64,000 nucleotides of DNA, from positions 10,876,625-10,940,624 of the forward strand of contig CM066924.1 of the NCBI GenBank assembly GCA_033964015.1, read 5' to 3'. A program made the position numbers and the translations under genes. Positions 48,362 through 57,695 of this stretch are shown here, piece after piece; the first letter of the stretch is position 1; the number at the start of each line of letters is the position of its first letter. The notes below the pieces were generated by a model. The model did no database searches. It worked only from the letters and a program-made list of their open reading frames with translations, and was not told where the DNA came from. The stretch is from Scolanthus callimorphus. Taxonomy: Eukaryota; Cnidaria; Anthozoa; Actiniaria; Edwardsiidae.

Positions 48362-49388
48362 ATGTCACTATACACATATCCTCGTTCTACAAATGCGCAG
48401 GGAAGAACTAGTTCTCTATACACATAGCCTCGTTCTATAAATGCGCTTGACAGAACTAGTTCTCTATACACATAGCCTCGTTCTATAAATGCGCTTGACA
48501 GAACTAGTTCTCTATACACATAGCCTCGTTCTATAAATGCGCTTGACAGAACTAGTTCTCTATACACATAGCCTCGTTCTATAAATGCGCTTGACAGAAC
48601 TAGTTCTCTATACACATAGCCTCGTTCTATAAATGCGCTTGAAAGAACTAGTTCTCTATACACAGTCTCGTTCTACAAATGCGCAGGCAAGAACTAGCTC
48701 TCTACACACATACCCGCATTCTACAAATGCGCAGGAAAGAACTAGTTCACTAATAGTGAACTACACATAGCCTCGTTCTATAAATGCGCTTGAAAGAACT
48801 AGGTCTCTATACACATACCCGCGTTCTACAAATGCGCAGGGAGAACTAGTTCACTATACACTTAGCCTCGTTCTATAAATGTGCTTGACAGAACTAGTTC
48901 TCTATACACATAGCCTCGTTCTATAAATGCGCTTTACAGAACTAGTTCTCTATACACATAGCCTCGTTCTACAAATGCGCAGGAAAGAACTAGTTCACTA
49001 TACACATAGCCTCGTTCTACAAATGCGCAGGAAAGAACTAGTTCTCTATACACATACCCGCATTCTTCAAATGCGCAGGAAAGAACTAGATCGCTATACA
49101 CATAGCCTCGTTCTATAAATGCGCTTGAAAGAACTAGTTCTCTATACACATAGCCTCGTTCTACAAATGCGCACGAAAGAACTAGTTCTCTATACACATA
49201 CCCGCATTCTTCAAATGCGCAGGAAAGAACTAGTTCACTATACACATAGCCTCGTTCTACAAATGCGCTTGATAGAACTAGTTCTCTATACAAATGACAT
49301 AGTCTCGTTCTAGAAATGCACTGGAGAGTACTAGTTCTCTATACACATAGCCTCGTTCTACAAATGTGCTGGAAAGAACTAGTTCTCT
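48362..49388. repeat. 48-bp minisatellite, block 1
   Basis: Unit of 48 bp including ATAGCCTCGTTCTAYAAATG, CGCTTGACAGAACTAGTTCT and CTATACAC. Consecutive units at 48424, 48472 and following keep an exact 48-bp step. Two main variants alternate: GCGCTTGA and GCGCAGGA. The centre, AACTAGTT, is an 8-bp palindrome. Because 48 is a multiple of 3 and the unit lacks stops in some frames, 16-residue repeats are open on both strands; no gene is inferred. Confidence 0.9.
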
Positions 49389-49578
49389 CAGGGCCCGACA
49401 TTAACTTTTTTCGCTAGGCGCCGTTGCCAAAAAGCAATATTTAGTCGCCGCATAAACATGGATTTCAGCTGAACTCAGAAAGATGGGGTGCTATTTGGCG
49501 ACTAGCTCAACACTTTTGGTCGCCAAGCCCCAAATTTAGTCGCCATTGGCGACCATATGGTCGCAATGTCGGGCCCTG
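49389..49578. mobile_element. hAT-like MITE, copy a (190 bp)
   Basis: Ends CAGGGCCCGACATT and AATGTCGGGCCCTG are exact complements. TCTCT flanks both sides (49384-49388 and 49579-49583), a 5-bp duplication of minisatellite sequence. The interior is rich in GTCGCC / GGCGAC words in both orientations. It lacks 26 bp present in copy b. Confidence 0.82.
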
Positions 49579-50797
49579 TCTCTATACATATAGTCTCGTT
49601 CTACAAATGCGCTGGAAAGAACTTGTTCTCTATACACATAGTCTCGTTCTACAAATGCGCTGGAAAGAACTAGTTCTCTATACACATAGCCTCGTTCTAC
49701 AAATGTGCTGGAAAGAACTAGTTCTCTATACACATAGTCTCGTTCTACAAATGCGCTGGAAAGAATTAGTTCTCTATACACAAAGCCTCGTTCTACAAAT
49801 GCACTGTAAAGAATTAGTTCACTATACACATAGCCTCGTTCTACAAATGCGCAGGAAAGAACTAGTTCTCTATACACATATCCTCGCTCTACAAATGCGC
49901 AGGAAAGAACTAGTTCTCTATACACAGTCTCGTTCTACAAATGCGCAGGAGGAACTAGTTCTCTATACACATAGCCTCGTTCTATAAATGCGCTTGACAG
50001 AACTAGTACTCTATACACATAGCCTCGTTCTATAAATGCGCTTGAAAGAACTAGTTCTCTATACACAGTCTCGTTCTACAAATGCGCAGGCAAGAACTAG
50101 CTCTCTACACACATACCCGCATTCTACAAATGCGCAGGAAAGAACTAGTTCACTAATAGTGAACTACACATCGCCTCGTTCTATAAACGCGCTTGACAGA
50201 ACTAGTTCTCTATACACATAGCCTCGTTCTATAAATGCGCTTGAAAGAACTAGGTCTCTATACACATACCCGCATTCTACAAATGCGCAGGGAAGAACTA
50301 GTTCACTATACACTTAGCCTCGTACTATAAATGCGCTTCACAGAACTAGTTCTCTATACACATAGCCTCGTTCTATAAATGCGCTTGAAAGAACTAGTTC
50401 TCTATACACATAGCCTCGTTCTACAAATGCGCAGGAAAGAACTAGTTCTCTATACACATACCCGCATTCTTCAAATGCGCAGGAAAGAACTAGTTCACTA
50501 TACACATAGCCTCGTTCTACAAATGCGCTTGATAGAACTAGTTCTCTATACACATGACATAGTCTCGTTCTAGAAATGAACTGGAGAGTACTAGTTCTTT
50601 ATACACATAGCCTCGTTCTACAAATGTGCTGGAAAGAACTAGTTCTCTATACACATAGCCTCGTTCTACAAATGCGCTTGATAGAACTAGTTCTCTATAC
50701 ACATGACATAGTCTCGTTCTAGAAATGAACTGGAGAGTACTAGTTCTCTATACACATAGCCTCGTTCTACAAATGTGCTGGAAAGAACTAGTTCTCT
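49579..50797. repeat. 48-bp minisatellite, block 2
   Basis: Continues the same unit. The stretch 50379-50573 repeats 49119-49313 almost exactly (offset 1260). A segment of about 150 bp around 50520-50690 is repeated once more, so the array has higher-order structure. Confidence 0.9.
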
Positions 50798-51012
50798 CAG
50801 GGCCCGACATTAACTTTCTTCGCTAGGCGCCGTTGGCGACCACTTCAAAAATTTGAGTCGCCAAAAAGCAATATTTAGTCGCCGCATAAACATGGATTTC
50901 AGCTGAACTCAGAAAGATGGGGTGCTATTTGGCGACTAGCTCAACACTTTTGCTCGCCAAGCCCCAAATTTAGTCGCCATTGGCAAACATATGGTCGCAA
51001 TGTCGGGCCCTG
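50798..51012. mobile_element. hAT-like MITE, copy b (215 bp)
   Basis: Same termini and the same TCTCT flanks (50793-50797 and 51013-51017) as copy a. Retains GGCGACCACTTCAAAAATTT in the left part. It sits at the equivalent minisatellite position, so a and b are copies of one insertion. Confidence 0.82.
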
Positions 51013-51590
51013 TCTCTATACATATAGTTTCGTTCTACAAATGCGCTGGAAAGAATTAGTTCACTATACACATAGTCTCGGTCTACAAATGCGCTGGAAA
51101 GAACTAGTTCTCTATACACATAGCCTCGTTCTACAAATGTGCTGGAAAGAACTAGTTCTCTATACACATAGTCTTGTTCTACAAATGCGCTGGAAAGAAT
51201 TAGTTCTCTATACACATAGCCTCGTTCTACAAATGCACTGTAAAGAATTAGTTCACTATACACATAGCCTCGTTCTACAAATGCGCTGGAAAGAACTAGT
51301 TCTCTATACACATAGCCTCCTTCTACAAATCCACAGGAAAGAACTAGGTCTCTATACACAATAGCCTCGTTCTACAAATGCGCTGGAGAGTACTAGTTCA
51401 CTATACACATAGATTCGTTCTACAAATTTGATGGAAAGAACTAGTTCTCTATACATTGCCTCTTTCTAAAAATCCACAGGAAAGAACTAGTTCTCTATAC
51501 ACATAGCCTCGTTCTACAAATGTGCTGGAGAGAACTGGATCTCTATGCACATAGCGTTGTTCTACAAATGCGCAGGAGCAAAATAGTTGA
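51013..51590. repeat. 48-bp minisatellite, block 3 (degenerating)
   Basis: Units become irregular toward the right (ATCCACAGG, CATTGCCTC and other changes). Stray units reappear at 51796-51842 and 51940-52060. Confidence 0.85.
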
Positions 51591-51594
51591 CTGT

Positions 51595-51800
51595 TTCTTC
51601 CGGGTTAATGGGAGTCAGAATGTGAAACCTTCTATCCAAGGTACTACCATACTCGTGTCCTTGGTTAAAGGGAGTCAGAATGTGAAGCCTCTTGATTTTT
51701 TAGGGACCCATCGCTACACCTTACCGTACTCCTGTCCTTGGTTAATGGAATTCAGAATGTGAAGCCATATAACCAAGGTACTGCCGTACTCGCGAGAGAA
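51595..51800. repeat. ~60-75-bp tandem repeat, three copies
   Basis: GGTTAATGGGAGTCAGAATG-type starts at about 51603, 51663 and 51738, each followed by GTGAARCC and ending in TACTCGTGTCCTTGG or similar. Unrelated to the 48-bp unit that surrounds it. Confidence 0.75.
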
Positions 51801-52107
51801 CTAATTCACTATACGCATAGCCTTATTCTACAAATGCACACTTAATTACAATTTAATTACAGCTGACCGTCTGCGATGCACATATATCAACATATTTACT
51901 GAGGTAGCATCCACAAAATAAAGTAAAATAAAGTGAAGAGAGAACTAGTTCACTGTATTCATAGCCTCGTTCTACAAATACACACAGTCTTATTCGAAAA
52001 ATATGTGCTCGAGTTACTATGCACATGGCCTCCTTTTAAAAATGCGAAAGCTAGTTCACTATTTTCTGTTAGTACTACATGGCAGAAGAAATTCAATGAA
52101 ATTCAAT

Positions 52108-52295
52108 CATGATTTATCACTATATCATGGCCTAAGTAGAAATTCTGAGTGATTTAAATATTATGATATAATAATTAATATATCATGGACATAGAAGAAA
52201 TCCTTAGCTAATTAAATATTCTGATAATATCATGATTTATCACTATATCATGGACATAGAAGAAATCCTTAGCTAATTAAATATTCTGATAATAT
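52108..52295. repeat. 66-bp AT-rich satellite, left part
   Basis: CATGATTTATCACTATATCA begins units at 52108 and 52231, with ATCCTTAGCTAATTAAATAT further in. It is the same repeat as at 54088-54290. Confidence 0.8.
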
Positions 52296-52302
52296 TATAT
52301 AC

Positions 52303-52469
52303 TAATTACGATTTTGAGACGGCAATTCCACAAAATATTGACGGCTAGTTGGGAGAAAATATGTTCACGTATTGGGCGGAGTCGCGCAGCGACGGAGCCC
52401 AATACGTGAAAATATTTTCTTCCAACGCCGTCAATATTTTGTGGAATTGCCGTCTCAAAATCGTAATTA
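52303..52469. mobile_element. MITE-5a, near-complete palindrome (167 bp)
   Basis: Arms of about 80 bp: TAATTACGATTTTGAGACGG, CAATTCCACAAAATATTGAC and CACGTATTGGGC pair with their complements on the right, around a centre GAGTCGCGCAGCGACGGAGC. No coding content. Confidence 0.8.
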
Positions 52470-52989
52470 ATATTGTATCGTGATTCTTGAAGATTTTCTG
52501 GAGGAAATGGCAAGAAATAGTGCTATTTATTGTCGATTGAAATTTCAATTCTCATTACATTTACGCACGATCTCACGCAATCACATGGGCTTTTCGCACG
52601 AGCTCGAGCATTTTCTGTTTACATTTTTCCATCTTTTTCGGCGAAAAAAATCTCTTTCTGCCATAAGATATTGCTAGAAATAAAGCTAAACGTTATTTCT
52701 AACTATTGACAATGAAATGAAACATAAATTCGTGCGAAAAAAGTTGAATTTTGCTAGCTCTTTTTGAGCCGTCAAGGCTCACAACAACACAGAGTGGCAG
52801 GGTGAATCGCGAAACCATGATTTATCACTTTATTATATGGCAACGATAGTACGCGCGCTCTGATTGGCTGTTTCGAGGTCAAGAAAATCCCGGCATGACC
52901 TCTCAGAAATCCCGTATATGACCTCGCAGTTCACGACTCGCAAAAATTCGAATCTCCTTCAAATAAAGTTAAAAAAAGATTTTATATAC
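52470..52989. other. No gene recognised
   Basis: Lies between the two MITE-5 copies. It has an inverted CCAAT box (CTCTGATTGGCTG) at about 52858. The 65-codon open stretch at 52480-52677 has no known motif. Confidence 0.4.
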
Positions 52990-53109
52990 TAATTACGATT
53001 TTGAGACGGCAATTCCACAAAATATTGACGGCTAGTTGGGAGAAAATATGTTCACGTATTGGGCGGAGTCGCGCAGCGACGGAGCCCAATACGTGAACAT
53101 ATTTTCTTC
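52990..53109. mobile_element. MITE-5b, right arm truncated
   Basis: Repeats MITE-5a from TAATTACGATTTTGAGACGG through the centre to CACGTGAACATATTTTCTTC-like sequence, then diverges into a TTCCTCTTTCC run. The outer right arm is missing. Confidence 0.75.
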
Positions 53110-53975
53110 CTCTTTCCTCTTTCTGTATGCGTGACGTTTGTCACGCACGTGACATTACGTCAGACTTCACTACAAGCATTCGGCTACTGAACACATGGTG
53201 GAAACTTGCTGCTGTTTTAGAGAAGCAAAAACGCTAGAAAACACTTGTTTTAAAACCTTAATATCGACTACGATAAACGATTTAAGTTTTTAGAAGGTTG
53301 AAAGGATGGATTCAAGGGATAAATTCGCATTTTGTGCCTTGGATTATGGATTGTGAAACTGCAGAGTTGCTTCGCTGAAAACACTTTACACTTTGCCTTT
53401 GGTCGCCATTTCACCACCGATGGATGACTATATTTTTCAACCTGCTGGCAGAGAAATTCAAGATTCGTTCAGAAATTTGGGAAATTAAGCTCTTCAAACT
53501 CTGGGACAACGAGGAAGACCTTGTTCATAAAAAGAGAGACTACTTTAAATACGTTTGATGTAGGATGGCTCGTGATCAAGCGAATCAACAAGTCGACAGT
53601 AAGCTTAACTGAAATTCTCTCTTAAACTGCACTCAATGACTGGCTTCTACGATTTACTGTCCCTTCCAACCTACAGGTACATGTAAAGGTTCGGCAAAGT
53701 AGATATGTTTTCGACAAAATTGCCTTAATTAATATGTTGTTGTGAATGTAATTCGTCTCTCAAAAGTGCCGTGAACGAATCATCGATCTCTGTGATTCCG
53801 AAGAACTGAAAAACAAGAACAGCACATTTTCGAAGTTCAAGAAATACATTCTCTCTCTGATTCACCTTGAAAAACTAAAGAGACAACATAAGTTAATTGA
53901 GAAAGATTTTTCCATTGCATTTCGAATCAGATAGTTCCTTTAGAAAGTAAAAATATCGGAACCACTTGCACTCGG
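53110..53975. other. No gene recognised
   Basis: About 870 bp without a long open frame. Probably internal sequence of a degenerate transposon. Confidence 0.4.
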
Positions 53976-53984
53976 GCTTCTCAA

Positions 53985-54030
53985 TCTCGGGATAATGCTT
54001 CGATCTCGGAATATTGTGGCATTATCCCGA
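53985..54030. other. Inverted repeat around TCTCGGGATAATGC
   Basis: TCTCGGGATAATGC is followed about 15 bp later by GCATTATCCCGAGA, a 14-bp hairpin close to the right end of the 1.8-kb insertion. Confidence 0.6.
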
Positions 54031-54087
54031 GATAGCGAACCAATCAAAACGCGCGATCTATGGAGGTTCCCGTGTAGTATATACTAA

Positions 54088-54290
54088 CATGATTTATCAC
54101 TATATCATAGGCATTAGAACAAATTCTTAGCTAATTAAATATTTTGATATTATCATGATTTATCACTATATCATGGGCATTAGAAGAAATTCTTAGCTAA
54201 TTAAATATTCTGATATTATCATGATTTATCACTATATCATGGGCATTAGAAGAAATTCTTAGCTAATTAAATATTTTGATAATATCATGA
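54088..54290. repeat. 66-bp AT-rich satellite, right part
   Basis: Units begin at 54088, 54154, 54220 and 54286, an exact 66-bp step, reading CATGATTTATCACTATATCA then GGGCATTAGAAGAAATTCTT. Confidence 0.85.
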
Positions 54291-54971
54291 TAAGCAGGTG
54301 ATTATATGATAAAAACCCTTTACTGAATATCAAAAAATCAACCCCTTATCAGACCAGTGATATATCATGATATTATGTGCCTAGTGTACAAAAAACATAT
54401 AAGAAATATCATGATATATTACATTTTGATAATTAGCCTTGATATAATGATAAATGCAATCCTGCACCTCTCTCGAATATCCTCGTACGAGCCTCGGCGT
54501 CAATCGGAGACATTAATAGGCAATATTAACAATAATTTCACATTTAATTCAACTGTTTTGGTGGATACAACTATTCCCTTGAGGGTCGATAAACACTAGT
54601 CACAGAACAGTAGCAGGATGTTTATATCTAACTCCGGAAGAGGACACTATTCCCCAAAGGGGAGGTGACTAGTGGTGGATATACACTCTTCTTTTTATAA
54701 GAACATTTTTTATAAGAACGTTCAGCCTGAAATTAACCAAATGTTAAGAACATGCTAAGAACATGCCTGAGCCTCAGATAGGAGCAAAATAGATTTATTT
54801 TCAGTGATGCGTTCTAAAATCCAGAATCAAATGTGTTAATAATAACGACCTTCAATATTGTAATTTATAAACTCTCTTAAATACTTCATTGGTATGTATC
54901 CTTCTATAAGATCTAAGCATATTTCAGGTTCCGACGTCACTGAAATGTAAGAACATCCGTAAGAAACATTT

Positions 54972-55002
<31 letters not shown>

Positions 55003-55359
55003 GCACTAGGCACCGACCCTGAAGGGGGATAGTTGTTTTAGTATATACCAAATCAGTAGAATAAAATACGGTGGATTAAGGTTCAAAACGCAATATCGCG
55101 CGCGAAACGAGCCGCCATTTTGAGAATTTTCACAAAACTGTAAATGGTGTTTGATATCTACTATTTCAGAAACCAATATGTCTATTCGACGATTTGGTAT
55201 GTACTAAATATGTGTAAGTCATGTCCACTTCGGGGAATAGCGCCATTCACTGTTTATCAACATTGGCATTGTAATGCTAATGTGCCAACCGTACATAGAA
55301 TATAGTATGACTAGTTTTACGGGAAAACTAGGTGGTCTGTGTCGGCTGAGACGGGAACA

Positions 55360-55570
55360 TGAACACCAACAACCAAAGGTTGAGATTTATGTTAAACGCC
55401 GTGGAAAAATGGTGTTTTGCTGACGTTTCGAGCGTTAGCTCTTCATCGGAGCAAAGACGAAGGGCTAACGAGCAAAGGCGAAGGGCTCCGACGAAAGGCT
55501 AACGCTCGAAACGTCAGTAAAACACCATTTTTCCACGGCATTTAACACAACCTTTGGTTGTTGTTGTTCA
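55360..55570. repeat. Inverted repeat resembling paired PLE termini, with hammerhead-like cores
   Basis: Left arm from TGAACACCAACAACCAAAGG to TTCATCGGAGC, right arm from GCTCCGACGAAAGG to CTTTGGTTGTTGTTG; arms of about 85-90 bp. Each arm contains, in opposite orientation, CGAYGAA-stem-loop-stem-CGAAACGTCAG with a GCTAACGCTC-type stem II, the layout of PLE-associated hammerheads. The core's second base is C instead of U (CCGA), so both are probably inactive. Confidence 0.55.
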
Positions 55571-55732
55571 CGTAGATTGAATAGCGCCCTTTTGTTCTTT
55601 CAACCAATCGATCTCTGATTGGCCCAATAACAATGGACGACTTCAGCGTGAATAGCACTATAGTTGTATACTGTTTGCTGATTCTTATTCTAGAAAAATT
55701 GGTTTCAACGGCATCCTTTGCGTGTTTGGCAT

Positions 55733-55765
<33 letters not shown>

Positions 55766-55804
55766 CCTAGCGGTGGATTTCTGGACGCTTCGCGTCTTGG
55801 TATA

Positions 55805-56068
55805 TATACCGTTTCCGGGAAACGTTGTCACCCAAAAAGCCTATAAGCTTGAAGCGCAAAGGATAATGGGGGCATCTAAACTGCTACTGTTTGATCTGAA
55901 TTCAGACAGGATCGCAACCACAGGTAAAATCATTAAATATTTCTGCACATTTCAAAGTATGTTTCTTTCTAATATTTTACAGAAATTCAAATAAATCTCT
56001 ACCCATACTCCCTAGCGTACCAAGCTTTGTTGCTTTTTCCAGTGACAACGTTTCCCGGAAACGGTATA
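55805..56068. mobile_element. MITE-6 (264 bp) with perfect 27-bp termini
   Basis: The left end, TATACCGTTTCCGGGAAACG followed by TTGTCAC, is exactly complementary to the right end. The terminus includes the palindrome TTTCCGGGAAA. TATA at both borders is compatible with a TA target. An open stretch crossing it (55773-55994) starts outside the element and is not considered a gene. Confidence 0.8.
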
Positions 56069-56325
56069 TCCACACCACCTCCCCTTTGGACAGTTGTGTT
56101 GGAACTACATTTTAGGAACCAATTAGAGCGTGTGAAAATGACTATTGAACTGATTCGGTATATACTAAATTATATCACAACGCGCGCGTTTCTCGAATTC
56201 TGATTGGCTCTCAGCCGTTGGTACATAAAAGTATTTATTATATAGACACGAGTGTTTTACTGGGAAATACGTCACTCGTAGATCTCATACGAAGCTACAT
56301 CCGGGTCCTCAGTGACATATTTTCC

Positions 56326-56347
56326 ATATCCTCACTAGTGAGGATAT
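56326..56347. other. 22-bp perfect palindrome
   Basis: ATATCCTCACT joined to AGTGAGGATAT with ACTAGT at the centre. It lies in the left part of a MITE-like region that continues to 56526. Confidence 0.7.
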
Positions 56348-56419
56348 CGGTCAAAACAAAAGTGCTTGAAAATCAATTTGGAATATTTTTTTCTGGTTTG
56401 TCTATATAATAAAAAGAAA

Positions 56420-56526
56420 ATTACACGGTGGCTTGAAGATATCAGTTTCGCTTCGCTGCGCTCATTCGTAAAATATTGTTCTTGCCACTCGAAAATAAAA
56501 CTCATATCTTCGCGCCACCGTGTAAT
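56420..56526. mobile_element. MITE-7 (107 bp)
   Basis: ATTACACGGTGGCTTGAAGA at the left faces TCTTCGCGCCACCGTGTAAT at the right. The right flank continues ATCCTCTAT, the same outer theme as MITE-1 and MITE-4, so these form one extended family. The interior has the GC-rich TTCGCTTCGCTGCGCTCATT. Confidence 0.78.
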
Positions 56527-56655
56527 ATCCTCTATATTCCACGGAACGCGCCATCACCAGCGCGCGCGCTAAAAAGAAGCAACGAAAACACCGTTTGGCT
56601 GCCCGCGCGCGCGCGATGTTTTTGTATTTATTTTTGCCTTTTTGTTATGGTATAA

Positions 56656-56842
56656 AACAAATGTCCTCTGATTTTCCGTGGTATGTCCTCTTATATACCA
56701 CGGAATGACGTAATAAAGTGGTCAAAATGTACTGCAGACCCACTCGGTTGCGCCTCGTGAGTCCACAACATTTTGACCACTTTATTACGTCATTCCGTGG
56801 TATATAAGAGGACATACCACGGAAAATCAGAGGACATTTGTT
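56656..56842. mobile_element. MITE-8: perfect 75-bp inverted repeat (187 bp)
   Basis: Left arm 56656-56730 starts AACAAATGTCCTCTGATTTT and ends GTGGTCAAAATGT. The right arm 56768-56842 is its exact complement over all 75 bases. The loop is 37 bp. Inside each arm CCGTGGTAT and ATACCACGG form a smaller hairpin. No coding content. Confidence 0.88.
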
Positions 56843-56905
56843 AAATATTAATTTCTAATATTTTAATATATTAATATTATTAATAATATTTTTAATATAC
56901 GATCC
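56843..56905. other. AT-only low-complexity stretch
   Basis: TAATATTAATAAT-type sequence directly after MITE-8. Confidence 0.6.
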
Positions 56906-56956
56906 TCCCACGAACAAAAGATAAGTCCTTGTATAATGGAGTTTTTAGGCAGAGGT

Positions 56957-57237
56957 TTAACGCTTCCTCAAGGTTCGACGTGTACACTGTCTATCGGGGC
57001 TTCTCTTCTGTGCTTTCAATTTCGTGCGAGAGATGGGCCAGGCGATAAACGATCCTTCTTCAACTTCACCAGAATGATTTGGAAATTCCTTCCATGGCCT
57101 TGCGTTCTGTGAAGCCCACTTCACGTGGAATGGCGCCCACCCAGACTTCAATCTCCGACCATGGACCTGTTTTATATTGGGCATTTCCGTTCCCTTGGCC
57201 ACAACCTCTTTCTGGGTGTCCACAAGCTCACACAGTT
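56957..57237 (-). CDS. Putative host-gene terminal exon
   Basis: Minus-strand exon running from an acceptor (TTTCTCTACAAG before 57237) to a TAA at 56957-56959, about 93 codons. The product reads LVDTQKEVVAKG, VHGRRLKSGWAPFHVKWA, NARPWKEFPNHSGEVEEGSF and then a basic tail ending TLRKR. I do not recognise the family. The frame at the acceptor needs one base from the previous exon, which the upstream donor at 57483 supplies (phase 1). The match of phase, acceptor and open frame over two exons is the reason for calling this a gene; it could still be a captured or dead fragment. Confidence 0.5.
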
Positions 57238-57482
57238 CTTGTAGAGAAATGGGGACATGTTAGCACAAAATATACTTCAATGTATTTATTATTATATTTG
57301 ATATGATAATCCACCAAAAAGTTTAAAAATTGTACATGGAAAGTATTTTGAGCAACTCTTTCAGGTACAGAAAAGACAAATTACGTATTCCTATATATAT
57401 ATGAATCGTTAAACAGTTGAGCAAAACAATAGCTACCTTGGGCTCCGGCTTTGTTCATTTGCTTTGTTCAAAGTTAGCTTAC

Positions 57483-57695
57483 CATCTGAAATTGATTTGT
57501 CTTGATTGGCGCCAGAGCATTGAGCTGTGTCCGCTGTGTCTGCGACCTGAGAAGCGGTCGAGCCATTAGCTGTTTGATGCGCAACCACGTCTCGAAGGGT
57601 GTCCGGACCGTCCGTACCTGCCGCACCTGTGCCATGGCCTTGAGGCGCGCCAATGCGAGGCTCGCTTGCGTCCGTGTCAGATGCTTTGCTTGACA
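57483..57695 (-). CDS. Putative host-gene internal exon (213 bp, phase 1-1)
   Basis: Bounded by an acceptor TTTTCTCCAATAG (57708-57696) and a donor GGTAAGC (57483-57477). The 213-bp length keeps frame. The protein is low-complexity and probably disordered: SSKASDTDASEPRIGAPQGH, then GTGAAGTDGPDT and repeated TA/AD motifs, ending KSISDG. The intron to the terminal exon is 245 bp. The first 25 bases lie inside a 716-bp tandem duplication, so a second copy of the acceptor exists at 58412. No function is assigned. Confidence 0.5.

Larger units (their letters stand above)
52296..54087. mobile_element. ~1.8-kb insertion between two units of the 66-bp satellite
   Basis: The satellite stops after ...GATAATAT (52295) and resumes with CATGATTTATC at 54088, exactly where the next unit should begin. 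The insert starts TATATACTAATTACG and ends GTAGTATATACTAA, so TATATACTAA is present at both ends. It contains two copies of the palindromic MITE-5 and otherwise no recognised coding sequence. It may be one element or a stack of several. Confidence 0.6.
48117..54468. mobile_element. Possible large composite element bounded by GGTGCAGGATTGC
   Basis: GGTGCAGGATTGC at 48117-48129 faces its exact complement at 54456-54468. Both ends continue inward into AT-rich DNA full of ATATCATGATA palindromes. Everything between is satellite or nested element: the 48-bp minisatellite, two hAT-like MITEs, a 66-bp satellite and an insertion of ~1.8 kb. No clean target duplication was found, although GAATATCC occurs close outside both ends. 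It could be a giant non-autonomous transposon that gained satellites, or two solitary copies of one terminus. Confidence 0.5.
54654..56089. mobile_element. Nested fold-back region
   Basis: The outer arms CCAAAGGGGAGGTG...GGATATAC (54654-54683) pair with GTATATCC...CACCTCCCCTTTGG (56063-56089). The inner arms 54974-55049 and 55728-55801 pair over about 75 bp, with matching words GACGCGAAGCGTC, CTAGGCACCGACCCTGA and GGGGATAGTTGTTTTAGTAT. A second palindromic element sits at the centre and another in the right flank. Nothing coding is supported inside. Confidence 0.65.

Noticed and set aside
48934..49293. 119- to 129-codon minisatellite open frames as secreted repeat proteins
   Set aside because: The unit is a multiple of 3, so frames stay open by arithmetic on both strands; no start context, signal peptide or non-repeat domain.
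48362..51590. CRISPR array
   Set aside because: Repeats are contiguous 48-bp units without unique spacers, in a eukaryotic context with no cas genes.
52295..52548. Overlapping minus-strand open stretches of 67-72 codons
   Set aside because: They are translations of the palindromic MITE-5a.
55773..55994. 73-codon open stretch ending near a GT donor-like site
   Set aside because: It begins in one inverted-repeat arm and crosses the perfect terminal repeat of MITE-6; no recognisable protein.
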